From assembly GCF_011057685.1 (NCBI RefSeq), contig NZ_LNFY01000001.1, positions 868,001-932,000 on the forward strand: a DNA stretch of 64,000 bases, given 5' to 3'. The translations under genes and the position numbers were made by a program. Within the stretch, counting starts at the first letter, position 1. Every line of letters starts with the position of its first letter. Source of the DNA: Thermotoga sp. Ku-13t (GTDB taxonomy: Bacteria; Thermotogota; Thermotogae; Thermotogales; DSM-5069). The notes below the pieces were generated by a model, which made no database searches, had not been told where the DNA came from, and worked only from the letters and a program-made list of their open reading frames with translations. Below are positions 18,017-26,214 of this stretch, in pieces.

Positions 18017-19521
18017 CCTTCATCACCAGCGATAGAGATCAGTTCCTCCGGCTTGAACAACTTCTCCCCGTCCAGTGTCTTTCTCAATCTGCCTTTGGAG
18101 AAAATGAAGACCCTATCGCAGAGATTCAGCACCTCTTCAGCATCATTGGAGGCGATCAGCGCACAACCGTACGTTCTCATGAAGTCCAGTCTTTCCGCCA
18201 CATAATCTTGTATCTGAATATCTAGTCCCGATGTGGGCTTACACGCCAGCAGCAGCTCTGGTTTTTCGAAAAATTCTCTGGCCAGGACCAACCTTTGCAA
18301 ATTTCCACCCGAGAGTGTCCTGACGGATTGACGAACGGAGACCAGTTTCACTTCGAATTCTTTCAACATGTCGAGCGTGACTTGCTCGAGTAAAGACCAT
18401 CTCAGAAATCCCAGCCTGGCGTACGGTGATTTTCGATAAACGTTGACCACGGCGTTTTCCAAAACTGTACCGCTCAGATTCAGTGCTTCCTTCGCTCTGT
18501 CCTCAGGCAGATAGGCTATCCCCAGCCTTCTTCTCTCATAAATGGAGAGTTGTGTGATCTCCCGATCCTTGAACACGATGCGTCCGGAAGAAGGTTTTTT
18601 CAGGCCAACGATCGTTTCAAGCAGATCGTATTGACCATCGTTCCCGAGGCCGAAGAGACCGATCACCTCGCCACGTCTGAGTGAGAAAGAGACCCGATCG
18701 AGAACGGTCTTTTTCCCCAAGTTCAGGGTGAGGTTCGACACTTCCAGCAACACTTCACTACTCACGGCCGGTATATGAAACGTCCTCTTTCGACCCCGAA
18801 AGCCCATCGTTTCCACTACCTGCTGGATCGTCAAACAGGAAGATTCCTCACTCAGAACCGTTTGACCCTCCCTCATCACGGTTACCCTGTCTGAAAAATT
18901 CAGAGCCTTATCCACATCGTGCGTTATGAAGAGAACTGCACAACCTGAGTTTTTTAAAGAACGAAGCAGTTCAAAGAGCTTTTCTTCCTCCTCCTCGTTC
19001 AAATAAGCTGTAGGTTCGTCGAGCAACAGCACGCGGGCTCCGAACAACAATGCGCGTGCTATTTCGATCTTCTGTTTCTCTGCCATGCTCAGATTCTCTA
19101 CTTTTTCATCGGTGACTTTCAGGGAAAGTCTTTCAAAAATGTCTTTGATCTTCTGTCTCGCTTTTCTTTTGCTCACAAAAAAGAGGCTCAAAGGTTCCCT
19201 TCCAAGGAACACGTTTTCGAGCACGGTCAGCTTGTCCACGAGTGCGAGGTTCTGATGAACCAGCGCTATACCGTAAGATCTCGCGTCCCTTGGGCTACGG
19301 AAAGTGACCGGGGTGCCATCAACGAGGATCTGACCGCTGTCCGGTTGTAACTCTCCCGCGAGGATCCGCACAAGCGTAGTTTTCCCTGCCCCGTTTGCAC
19401 CAAGCAGGGTATGCACAGTTCCGGCGTCGAGGGATAGGTTCACACCCCTCAACGCCTTCACGCCGGATGGGTGAAAGGTCTTGTGAACGTTCAGAACCTG
19501 AAGCAGTGGTCGACGCATCAC
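18013..19521 (-). CDS. ABC transporter ATP-binding protein with two ATPase domains
   Basis: A 502-residue protein with tandem nucleotide-binding domains. Domain 1 has Walker A GANGAGKTT, a signature-like LSMAEKQKIEIA and Walker B VLLLDEPTAYL. Domain 2 has a degenerate Walker A (GLFGLGNDGQYDLLE), the signature LSGGNLQRLVLA, and ACKPTSGLD in place of the DEPT motif. One competent and one degenerate site is normal for ribose and BMP-type importers. It energises the two permeases encoded downstream. Its start overlaps the binding-protein stop by four bases. Confidence 0.94.
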   Translation of the reverse strand: MMRRPLLQVLNVHKTFHPSGVKALRGVNLSLDAGTVHTLLGANGAGKTTLVRILAGELQPDSGQILVDGTPVTFRSPRDARSYGIALVHQNLALVDKLTVLENVFLGREPLSLFFVSKRKARQKIKDIFERLSLKVTDEKVENLSMAEKQKIEIARALLFGARVLLLDEPTAYLNEEEEEKLFELLRSLKNSGCAVLFITHDVDKALNFSDRVTVMREGQTVLSEESSCLTIQQVVETMGFRGRKRTFHIPAVSSEVLLEVSNLTLNLGKKTVLDRVSFSLRRGEVIGLFGLGNDGQYDLLETIVGLKKPSSGRIVFKDREITQLSIYERRRLGIAYLPEDRAKEALNLSGTVLENAVVNVYRKSPYARLGFLRWSLLEQVTLDMLKEFEVKLVSVRQSVRTLSGGNLQRLVLAREFFEKPELLLACKPTSGLDIQIQDYVAERLDFMRTYGCALIASNDAEEVLNLCDRVFIFSKGRLRKTLDGEKLFKPEELISIAGDEG

Positions 19522-20495
19522 GGTAGGGGACGTATCGATCCTTCCTTCAGCCTTTCATACACTCTGAGCATTTCATCTCTGATATATTGCGGCACATTCT
19601 TGATGTAGTTCGGGTCATCGAAGGTGAACCCGATCATCCCTTCCCTGATACCCCACACCTCGTTTGTTCCAAACCTCAGTTCATTTCTCACAGCTCTCGC
19701 GAGGACCTCGTAGATCGCCTTATCGGCGTGCTTGAGCGCACACGCAAGAATCACCTGCGGGTCTTTGTCTATGTAATTCGAATCGACACCTATCACGTAC
19801 CGTCCCATTTCCCGTGCCTTCCTCACCGCACCCATGCCAGATCCACCCGCCACCAGAAAGATGACATCGACTCCCCGTTCGTACTGAGCCTGGGCAAGTT
19901 CCGCACCTTTGTTTGGATCAGCCCAGCTTCCCACAACAGAAAAGAGCACTTCGACGTTTGGCTCAACATCTTTTGCGCCTTTTTCGTAAGCTGGTTTCAT
20001 TTTTTCCATCATGGCTGGATACACATCACCCGCTATCATTCCAACCTTCAACAGTTCGTTCGCACCCCTCATGTTGCTCTTGGTCACCATGGCGGCGAAG
20101 TAACCAGCCAGGTACGCCATCTCCTCGTCCTTGAAAGCCACAGAGTAAACGTTCGGAAGCGTTGGGGCTAAAGCATCCATGAGTACGAATTTCTGATTTG
20201 GGAAGGTCCTAGCGGCGTTTTCGACGTTCTTCGGCATCCCCTCGGTGAAGGTTATTATCAAATCATAACTTTTGGATGCTGCCAAACTCACCAGTAAAGT
20301 CGCCCAGCGCGCGGGATTGTAGCCTCCCTCGACGACTTTCACATCGATTCCAAAATCCTGAGCTGCCCTGCGTGCACCGTCAACCATCATTTCATAGATG
20401 GCGTTGCCTGCCACTTCTCCGGTGATCAACAATGCTACAGAAAAAGCGTACGCAAGGCTCACAGAGAGGATCATCAAGAGAACTAAGTGTTTCAT
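19518..20495 (-). CDS. BMP-family substrate-binding protein of ABC transporter
   Basis: A 325-residue periplasmic binding protein of the PnrA/BMP family. The N terminus MKHLVLLMILSVSLAYA is a signal peptide. It has no lipobox cysteine, so it is probably a soluble periplasmic protein. Family features are YEMMVDGARRAAQDFG, YDLIITFTEGM, DEEMAYLAGYFAAMV and VDVIFLVAGGSGMGA. Known members bind purine nucleosides, riboflavin or other ligands; the FGGY kinase in this operon also leaves a sugar possible. It is the first gene, with GGAGGTGG eight bases or so before the ATG, and the promoter region lies at about 20500-20570. Confidence 0.92.
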   Translation of the reverse strand: MKHLVLLMILSVSLAYAFSVALLITGEVAGNAIYEMMVDGARRAAQDFGIDVKVVEGGYNPARWATLLVSLAASKSYDLIITFTEGMPKNVENAARTFPNQKFVLMDALAPTLPNVYSVAFKDEEMAYLAGYFAAMVTKSNMRGANELLKVGMIAGDVYPAMMEKMKPAYEKGAKDVEPNVEVLFSVVGSWADPNKGAELAQAQYERGVDVIFLVAGGSGMGAVRKAREMGRYVIGVDSNYIDKDPQVILACALKHADKAIYEVLARAVRNELRFGTNEVWGIREGMIGFTFDDPNYIKNVPQYIRDEMLRVYERLKEGSIRPLP

Positions 20496-20538
20496 TGTAC
20501 CACCTCCACTGTTATAATTGTCGTGGAAAGTGATTCAT

Positions 20539-20570
20539 CCGAATTGATTTCACAATTTCCGAAATGATTT
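20539..20570. promoter_or_regulatory. Candidate operator: 12-bp direct repeats with 20-bp period upstream of the importer operon
   Basis: Two near-identical 12-mers, CCGAATTGATTT at 20539-20550 and CCGAAATGATTT at 20559-20570, are spaced two helical turns apart. A small inverted repeat, AATTG/CAATT, lies between and within them (20542-20557). They sit about 45-75 bases upstream of the binding-protein ATG, beside a -10-like TATAAC on the minus strand. The operon's own RpiR regulator is the obvious candidate to bind here, but this is inference. Confidence 0.4.
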
Positions 20571-20699
20571 TACCACATACCCTTCTGTGGTCGCGAACTT
20601 CTGGCTTTCTTAACCTGCACGTCATCCTCTTCTCACAGGATGAACGGTCAAAAATGTGGTATGATGGTTTTACCATTCGGTTTGAAGGGAGCTGGTACC

Positions 20700-21023
20700 A
20701 TGGATCATGAAGATCTGGACGTTTTTGTACTCACGGACGAACAGGGCAACGAACATCACTTCGTCATCCTTGCGAAGATCGAAGACGGGATGAAGAAGTA
20801 CTGGATCTGTGAAGAGATAATGGTGAACGAACAGGGAGAGATCGAGCAGTTCGGTGATGTCTACCCGTTCGAGGTGAAGCAGGCCGAGGATGGTTCGCTC
20901 TACATAGATTCCGTGGAATCTGAGGAGGAGTTCGAACGGGTGTCAAAAGCGTGGGAAGAACTGCTCGAGAAAGACGCAGAACTCAGAGAGCTCGTCGAAG
21001 GGCCAGAGGACTCCGAGGAATGA
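20700..21023 (+). CDS. DUF1292 family protein
   Basis: A small acidic protein of 107 residues with the DUF1292 pattern: DVFVLTDEQGNEHHFVIL, then YWICEEIMVNEQGE, then an acidic tail rich in Glu and Asp. The function of the family is unknown. The ATG at 20700 is preferred to the upstream in-frame ATG at 20640 because GGGAG lies nine bases before it and the domain starts there. An extended -10 (TGG followed by TATGAT) lies about 40 bases upstream. It is a single-gene unit that ends at a strong terminator. Confidence 0.85.
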   Translation: MDHEDLDVFVLTDEQGNEHHFVILAKIEDGMKKYWICEEIMVNEQGEIEQFGDVYPFEVKQAEDGSLYIDSVESEEEFERVSKAWEELLEKDAELRELVEGPEDSEE

Positions 21024-21028
21024 TCGAA

Positions 21029-21053
21029 TAAAGCCGGCGCAAGGCCGGCTTTA
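21029..21053. terminator. Bidirectional intrinsic terminator between DUF1292 gene and nrdJ
   Basis: A perfect 10-bp stem, TAAAGCCGGC/GCCGGCTTTA, encloses a five-base loop and is followed by TTTT on the plus strand and ATTC on the minus strand. It lies between two convergent genes whose stops are six and four bases away, so it probably ends transcription from both sides. Confidence 0.9.
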
Positions 21054-21056
21054 TTT

Positions 21057-23558
21057 TCAGCTGCACTTGGACCATCCACAACTCCTACACGAGATGCAAC
21101 CTTCCTGTTTGAACAGAGAATTCTTGCTCAAGCACGAAGGACAGTAAACGTTTCCGTTCGAATCGACGTAGTAACCTTCCTGCCATTCGAGTTTGTTGGT
21201 TTTGACGAACCTTTCTATCTCTTCTGCACTCTTCACTGTGCCGTTCCAGGTGTCAGCGTCCTTGTTCGATGGCCAGAGTGATGAAAAATCCTCTATGGCT
21301 TTTTTGATTTCCAGCCCGACGTTTCTTACATACTCTCCTTTGACCTTGGTCAACTGTTCGATGATCTCGTCTGGGGAAACACCTGCACGCAACGCGATAG
21401 AGCAAAGCCTACCTATGGCCTCGGCAGTTTCTGTGCCATTCGACAGGAAGATCTCTATGGCTTCGCCGTTGTCATCGAACGATACGGTTATGTAGGTTGT
21501 ACCCTCAGAAGTTTTGTACTTCCTCGTCACGCTCCTGAGCGTTTCCTTTCTCGGACGCGGCCTGAGCTTGTGCTTCTCATCGACGATGAAAAACTGCAGT
21601 TTCCCTTCTTTCTTCTGTGCAGACTTCGCCGTAGTCAGAACCTGGGTTCTCAGCGAACCGTCTCGGTACACGGTCAAACCCCTAATTCTGTGTTTCAAAG
21701 CTTCCACGTAAATCTCGAGTACATCATCCACGGTCGCCGAATTTGGCATGTTTATCGTTTTTGATATGTTGTTGTCAACGTAACACTGGAACGCTTCTTG
21801 CATCAAAAGATGGTCCATGGGATCTATGTCGAGTGCAACGACAAAAATACGTTTCCATCTTTCGTCGACATCAAGATCCTTCAGGCTGCCTTTCTCTATC
21901 AGCTGGCTTTCGATTCTCTTCAAAACCTCGGCGGGCATCTTGCTCTTCAGCACCTCGTTCACGTACAATAAAGGTTCCCGTTCACCACCGCTTTGTTTGT
22001 TGACGTACCTCACGTAAGCCAAAAGGAAGTTCGGCTCGAGACCCGACGAAGTGTCAGCGATGTTCGATATCGAACCAGTTGGTGCTATCGCGAGTACAGC
22101 CACGTTCCTCTTGTGCTTTCTCGCTCTAGTTCTGAAATGCTCTTTTATTTCTTCATCGTAGTCACTGACGTCCATGGAAAACGGCACGAAATTTTCTTCC
22201 CTCACGTACCTGCTCTGGGAAAATAGTGGAAAGTTTCCTTTCTCTTCACCAAGATCCGAAGAAGTTTCGTGGGCATGGAGGGAAATGAAAGCCATGAGGT
22301 TCTTGGCGAACTGGCGTGCCTCCTCTGAATCGTAGGGAAGTTCCATCTTGTAGAGCAAGTCCGCAAAGCCCATGATGCCCAGCCCAAGCCTTCTGGATTC
22401 TTTAACGGCTCTTTCTATCTTATCGATGGGGAAGACGTTCACATCGATCACGTTGTCCAGGAACCTAACTGCGATCCTCACAACTTCTTCGAGCGCCTCC
22501 CAGTCGAAACTTTTTCCATCGTAAAACTTCGCCACATCGATCGAGCCAAGGTTACATGCTTCGTACGGTCCCAAGCCTATCTCGCCACACGGATTGGTGG
22601 AGATTATTTCCCTGACGGGATAGAGCGCGTAGTATTTGTTCATCTCCCCGAGGAACACCATGCCTGGATCTCCAGTTTCCCAGGCGTTCTGAGCCATCGC
22701 CTGCAAAATCTCCCTGACTTTAACCTGTTTTTCACCCGCCCATTTCGGATGGTGCAGTTTCACGTAACCATCCTGTTCGTACAGCTTCAGAATCTCCTCG
22801 CGCTGCATGGGGATACCAACGGAGATGTTGAAGAATCTGAGCACACGTTCCCCATCGTTACCGCGTTTTGCCCGTATGAAGTCGAGGATGTCTGGATGGT
22901 CGATGTTCAGAATACCCATCAGCGCTCCTCTTCTTCTGTAACCCTGCTCCACGACGGACACGGCAGAGTTGAAGACGTGCATAAAACTTATGGGACCAGA
23001 TGCCTTGCCGTGGGTACCGGCAACAAAACTGCCGTTCGGTCTGAGAGTGCTGAAGTTGCTCCCTATACCTCCTCCCACTTTCGTGATCAGTGCGTACTCC
23101 TTCACAGCAGTGAAAATACCGTCTATACTGTCTTCAACGAGTACGACGAAACACGCCGAGAGCATGTGTAAATGATTCCGTTGCTGGACGATCTTTTCGT
23201 AATCTTCGAATTTCATGTTTTCCAGTGGTTTGTACAGAAGTTCGAAGTCCACCCCCATACCTGCGTTGAAAAGGGTTGGACTGTTAGGAATGAAAATCCG
23301 ACTGGAAAGCAACTCGTAGAACGTTTCTTCCCAGAATTTAATGTGGTCCAGCCGCTCTGAGGTTGTCTTTTCCTGCAGCTGGGGGTTGTTGATGAGCTCA
23401 GCGGCCGCCACAACACGCGCCACTCTCCGTGAGAGATCCTTCCAGCTGTTCTCCAGGTACTCCCCTTCTCGATTCTTCAGATAATACCTTTCCCTCAGTA
23501 TCTTCTCGGCATTCTCCGAAGGAGACACGTTTTGCCACTTTTTAATGATTTCGTGCAT
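21057..23558 (-). CDS. nrdJ: Adenosylcobalamin-dependent ribonucleotide reductase (class II)
   Basis: Reduces ribonucleotides to deoxyribonucleotides with a B12-derived thiyl radical, independent of oxygen. The protein is 833 residues. Family elements are RIFIPNSPTLFNAG, the active-site STNPCGEIGLGPYEACNLGS and the APTGSISNIADTSSG loop. The C-terminal region from about residue 790 carries CPSC, CISC and CGWSKC clusters, which would bind zinc and include the mobile redox cysteines. It lies downstream of rex but has its own TTGAGC-17-TATAAT promoter. The Shine-Dalgarno GGGGG is seven bases from the ATG, inside a small hairpin. No cobalamin riboswitch fits in the 60-base gap. Confidence 0.96.
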   Translation of the reverse strand: MHEIIKKWQNVSPSENAEKILRERYYLKNREGEYLENSWKDLSRRVARVVAAAELINNPQLQEKTTSERLDHIKFWEETFYELLSSRIFIPNSPTLFNAGMGVDFELLYKPLENMKFEDYEKIVQQRNHLHMLSACFVVLVEDSIDGIFTAVKEYALITKVGGGIGSNFSTLRPNGSFVAGTHGKASGPISFMHVFNSAVSVVEQGYRRRGALMGILNIDHPDILDFIRAKRGNDGERVLRFFNISVGIPMQREEILKLYEQDGYVKLHHPKWAGEKQVKVREILQAMAQNAWETGDPGMVFLGEMNKYYALYPVREIISTNPCGEIGLGPYEACNLGSIDVAKFYDGKSFDWEALEEVVRIAVRFLDNVIDVNVFPIDKIERAVKESRRLGLGIMGFADLLYKMELPYDSEEARQFAKNLMAFISLHAHETSSDLGEEKGNFPLFSQSRYVREENFVPFSMDVSDYDEEIKEHFRTRARKHKRNVAVLAIAPTGSISNIADTSSGLEPNFLLAYVRYVNKQSGGEREPLLYVNEVLKSKMPAEVLKRIESQLIEKGSLKDLDVDERWKRIFVVALDIDPMDHLLMQEAFQCYVDNNISKTINMPNSATVDDVLEIYVEALKHRIRGLTVYRDGSLRTQVLTTAKSAQKKEGKLQFFIVDEKHKLRPRPRKETLRSVTRKYKTSEGTTYITVSFDDNGEAIEIFLSNGTETAEAIGRLCSIALRAGVSPDEIIEQLTKVKGEYVRNVGLEIKKAIEDFSSLWPSNKDADTWNGTVKSAEEIERFVKTNKLEWQEGYYVDSNGNVYCPSCLSKNSLFKQEGCISCRSCGWSKCS

Positions 23559-23559
23559 G

Positions 23560-23581
23560 AAAAAACCCCCTTTCCGGGGGT
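23560..23581 (-). terminator. Small terminator-like hairpin containing the nrdJ ribosome binding site
   Basis: Read on the minus strand, ACCCCC and GGGGGT form a six-pair stem with loop GGAAA, followed by TTTTTT one base before the nrdJ ATG. The GGGGG arm is also the only plausible Shine-Dalgarno sequence. Transcripts entering from rex would contain the full hairpin. Transcripts from the nearby nrdJ promoter probably start at its loop and would lack the first arm. Confidence 0.55.
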
Positions 23582-23582
23582 G

Positions 23583-23611
23583 ATTATACTACCGATTGTG
23601 CTCTTGCTCAA
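23583..23611 (-). promoter_or_regulatory. Promoter of nrdJ
   Basis: A near-consensus vegetative promoter on the minus strand: -35 TTGAGC at 23606-23611, a 17-bp spacer, and a perfect -10 TATAAT at 23583-23588. The expected start is near 23575, giving a leader of only about 17 bases. Confidence 0.8.
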
Positions 23612-23618
23612 TAGTATA

Positions 23619-24248
23619 CTATATGTTGTATGAACTGTTCACAATGGTGTGCGCCAACGTTTTGAAAAACACAGTTATGTCTACGTACTCCACGGGGATT
23701 TTGCACTGCAAGGTCGTGGGTGCAAAACACACGATACCCTTTATGCCAGCCTTTTCAAGGCGGCAGGCCAGCTCGTTCGCCACAGCTGCAGGAACGGCCA
23801 GCACGGCTATGTCTGCTCCGTTCTCTTTTATGAACTGTTCGAGCTCAGCCACGTTTCTCACCTTCAAACCTGGCGCAATCTGCCTGCCAATCTTTTGCTT
23901 ATCGGAATCAAAAACCGCAACGATCTTGAAGTTGTTCTGCTCCAGACGTTTGTGGTTCGCGAGAGCCTTACCTATGTTACCCGCCCCGAGGATTATCACA
24001 GACCAGGTCTTGTAGAGGCCCAGTACCTCTCGAAGCTTTTGCGATAGTTTTTTCACATCGTAGCCAGAACCTCTCTGACCGAGGTTACCAAAGTAAGAAA
24101 GGTCTTTGCGAACCTGCGAATCTTTTATTTGCAACATGGAGGCTAGCTGTTTGGAAGAAACCACCTGTACACCCTTTTCCTCAAGATTTGAAAGACATCG
24201 CAGATAGACCGCCAGCCTTCTTATCACAGGTCTGGGGACTTTCTCCAA
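23619..24248 (-). CDS. rex: Redox-sensing transcriptional repressor Rex
   Basis: A repressor that senses the NADH/NAD+ ratio, 209 residues. The winged-helix N terminus has KVPRPVIRRLAVYLR and the recognition region SSKQLASMLQIKDSQVRKDL. The Rossmann domain contains ILGAGNIGKALANH. In other bacteria Rex controls fermentative and hydrogen metabolism genes. The TTG at 24248 is preferred as start because GGAGGG lies eight bases before it; the in-frame TTG at 24263 overlaps that site. A TATAAT on the minus strand inside the end of iadA (about 24285) may be its promoter. nrdJ follows after 60 bases. Confidence 0.95.
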   Translation of the reverse strand: MEKVPRPVIRRLAVYLRCLSNLEEKGVQVVSSKQLASMLQIKDSQVRKDLSYFGNLGQRGSGYDVKKLSQKLREVLGLYKTWSVIILGAGNIGKALANHKRLEQNNFKIVAVFDSDKQKIGRQIAPGLKVRNVAELEQFIKENGADIAVLAVPAAVANELACRLEKAGIKGIVCFAPTTLQCKIPVEYVDITVFFKTLAHTIVNSSYNI

Positions 24249-24276
24249 AACGATTCCCTCCAAAGTGCAATTTTTC

Positions 24277-25446
24277 TCAAGGACAATTATAACTCGATTC
24301 GCTCTCGAACGTCCCCTTCACCAGCTGTTCTTTGTTCAACATCAGGATTTTTCCACCACAGATCACGGTGTCTATGCTGAGGTCCTGATCCAGAAGGACG
24401 ATGTCTGCATCCATTCCAACGCATATTGAGCCTTTGCTTCTGAGTTTCAAAATCGTTGCTACGTTTTTTGTGATCGGCAGCAGGGCTTTCTCAAGCGGGG
24501 TGCCGTGTTCCACAGCCAATTTAACTTGCTCGTAGAGCGTTGAGACTTTGCCGATACCGAGCCCAACGAAGTTACCTTTTTCATCGAAACGTGGCAGACT
24601 CCCCTGTCCGTCGGAACTGAATGTGACCTGAGACTCGAACCCATCCGCCAAGAATTTTTGAAACGCGCGCCAGGGTAGTAGCTCGTCGTCGAGAAGATCC
24701 GACACACTCGTCGTCAAATCGATGAATCCTCCCATCGATAACCATTCGATCGAGGAATTCAGCAATCTGGAATTCCTGTTGATATGAGTGGGAAGAAACT
24801 GCGTTATGGGTATTTCCGTTCCCTTTACAATCTCCAAGAGAGGTTGAAGCATCTGGGCACCATCACCAACGTGGACGTTGACTAATCCAGCCTTGCCGCT
24901 CAGCATACCCCCTATTCGGGCATCCGCTGCGAGCCTCTTCAGTTCTTCAAGGGTAGGCTGCGAGGATCTGTGATCACTGATCGCTATTTCACCAACGCCT
25001 ATGACTTTGTCTATCAAAACCAAGTCCCTTATAACACTGCCTGTGAGCGTTACAATAGGTACGCGGTAAGAACCAACGTAAATGTAGCTGGAGACACCTT
25101 CCTCTTCCAGAGCCTTCGCTTTGGCGTAGAGCGCTTCCAAACTCCTGCTCACACCGTCCGTTCCGAGACAACCGATCACCGTCGTGATACCAGCCCTTAC
25201 CAGATCCGAGAAGGAAATCTCAAAAGTTCTGGTCCTAAACCCTCCCTCACCGCCTCCTCCAATGATGTGAACGTGATTGTCAATGAACCCTGGAACGGCA
25301 ATCTTGCTCGAGCAATCGATCACATTGAGATTCGGTACGTGCACAATCAGATCGCTGTCAATCGCAACGATGCGGTCTGCGATGAGAACATCTTTTCTGC
25401 CAGCCGGTTCCGGAGTGTACACTGCGGCATTTTTCAGCAGTATCAT
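24277..25446 (-). CDS. iadA: Isoaspartyl dipeptidase (beta-aspartyl peptidase)
   Basis: A binuclear-zinc amidohydrolase of 389 residues that cleaves isoaspartyl dipeptides left over from damaged proteins. Metal ligands are in PGFIDNHVHIIGGGGEGG (HxH with the IadA-specific glycine run). The carboxylated-lysine region is near GEIAISDHRSSQPT. Later come VHVGDG, LPTHINRN and the catalytic aspartate in TFSSDGQGS. The ATG follows AGGTGGAG, nine bases after the stop of the zinc ribbon gene. A protein isoaspartyl methyltransferase gene lies elsewhere in this window (49181-50170), so two separate answers to aspartyl damage are encoded here. Confidence 0.92.
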   Translation of the reverse strand: MILLKNAAVYTPEPAGRKDVLIADRIVAIDSDLIVHVPNLNVIDCSSKIAVPGFIDNHVHIIGGGGEGGFRTRTFEISFSDLVRAGITTVIGCLGTDGVSRSLEALYAKAKALEEEGVSSYIYVGSYRVPIVTLTGSVIRDLVLIDKVIGVGEIAISDHRSSQPTLEELKRLAADARIGGMLSGKAGLVNVHVGDGAQMLQPLLEIVKGTEIPITQFLPTHINRNSRLLNSSIEWLSMGGFIDLTTSVSDLLDDELLPWRAFQKFLADGFESQVTFSSDGQGSLPRFDEKGNFVGLGIGKVSTLYEQVKLAVEHGTPLEKALLPITKNVATILKLRSKGSICVGMDADIVLLDQDLSIDTVICGGKILMLNKEQLVKGTFESESSYNCP

Positions 25447-25455
25447 CGCTCCACC

Positions 25456-25722
25456 TCAATCTTCGTCTTCGTAATCAGAGAGGTCGTGGAAGTCTTCAAG
25501 ATCTTCGTAATCAAAATCTTCTTCGTACTCTTCGTACGTATCTCTGTACACTTCTTTTGAGAAGACCCAGCCGCAGATTGGGCATTCGTCGATGTCGTCA
25601 TCGATCACTGCGCCACAATCCGGGCATTCCTTTTTCTCGAAGATATAGCCACAGGAGGGGCACTTTCTCACGTTGTTTCTGCACCTCTCTCCACATTGTG
25701 GACATTTCTTCCAGCCTCCCAT
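25456..25722 (-). CDS. Double zinc ribbon protein with acidic tail
   Basis: An 88-residue protein with four CxxC knuckles in its first 52 residues (CPQC, CPSC, CPDC, CPIC), forming two zinc ribbons. These are followed by a tail of about 35 residues dominated by Glu, Asp and Tyr that includes EEYEEDFDYEDLEDFHD. There are no catalytic motifs. Such ribbons usually bind nucleic acid or act as adaptors; the function here is unknown. GGAGG lies eight bases before the ATG. A TATAAT on the minus strand at 25809-25814, with TTGATC 19 bases upstream, may be the promoter. It leads the iadA-rex genes. Confidence 0.85.
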   Translation of the reverse strand: MGGWKKCPQCGERCRNNVRKCPSCGYIFEKKECPDCGAVIDDDIDECPICGWVFSKEVYRDTYEEYEEDFDYEDLEDFHDLSDYEDED

Positions 25723-25929
25723 GGTCCTTACCTCCCTTCACAAACGTTCCCTGGATTCGACTGTGCATGTCAGCTGTTCGTTCTAAGGCACAGAAGACCA
25801 CGCTTTTCATTATAACTCACTGGTTCGAGCATCGATCAACGGGTGTATTGTAACGACTGTATTCCATCCAGGTTTTTTTCTTGCTCTCCATCCCTTTACT
25901 CTCCCATCCGTGTTATATTAGATTATCAC

Positions 25930-25944
25930 GGTGCAGGAAGCACC
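25930..25944 (+). other. Small hairpin in the cold-shock gene leader
   Basis: GGTGC and GCACC form a five-pair stem with loop AGGAA, about 10 bases upstream of the AGGAGGT ribosome binding site of the cold-shock gene. Cold-shock mRNAs often have structured leaders, but this one is short and its role is a guess. Confidence 0.35.
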
Positions 25945-25965
25945 AGTCAGTAGGAGGTTAGAAGT

Positions 25966-26169
25966 ATGTACAACGGTACAGTTAAGTGGTTCGACTCAAA
26001 GAAAGGCTACGGCTTCATCACCAGAGACAACGGAGAAGACGTCTTCGTACACTTCTCTGCGATCAAGGTGGATGGATTCAAGACGCTCAGAGAAGGCCAG
26101 AAGGTTCAGTTCGAGATTCAGCAAGGCAGCAAAGGACCCCAAGCCGTCAATGTGACTCCCATAAACTGA
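25966..26169 (+). CDS. Cold-shock domain protein
   Basis: A single cold-shock domain of 67 residues, an RNA/DNA chaperone of the CspA/CspB type. RNP-1 is KGYGFITRD and RNP-2 is DVFVHFSAI; the fold starts [13 protein letters not shown] and ends with [10 protein letters not shown]. The length is normal. It is a monocistronic unit: AGGAGGT precedes the ATG by eight bases and a strong terminator follows 16 bases after the stop. A -10-like TATATT lies near 25915. Confidence 0.97.
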   Translation: MYNGTVKWFDSKKGYGFITRDNGEDVFVHFSAIKVDGFKTLREGQKVQFEIQQGSKGPQAVNVTPIN

Positions 26170-26185
26170 GAGTCGAGCAGAGAAG

Positions 26186-26214
26186 AAAGCGGAGCCTTCG
26201 GGCTCCGCTTTTTT
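26186..26214 (+). terminator. Intrinsic terminator after the cold-shock gene, probably bidirectional
   Basis: An 11-bp stem, AAAGCGGAGCC/GGCTCCGCTTT, with a TTCG tetraloop is followed by a run of T. On the minus strand the complement is AAAGCGGAGCC...GGCTCCGCTTTCTTC immediately after the argF stop, so it can end that operon too. Confidence 0.92.

Noticed and set aside
23559..23618. Possible cobalamin riboswitch before the B12-dependent nrdJ
   Set aside because: The gap is only 60 bases and contains a promoter and short hairpin; there is no room or motif for a B12 box.
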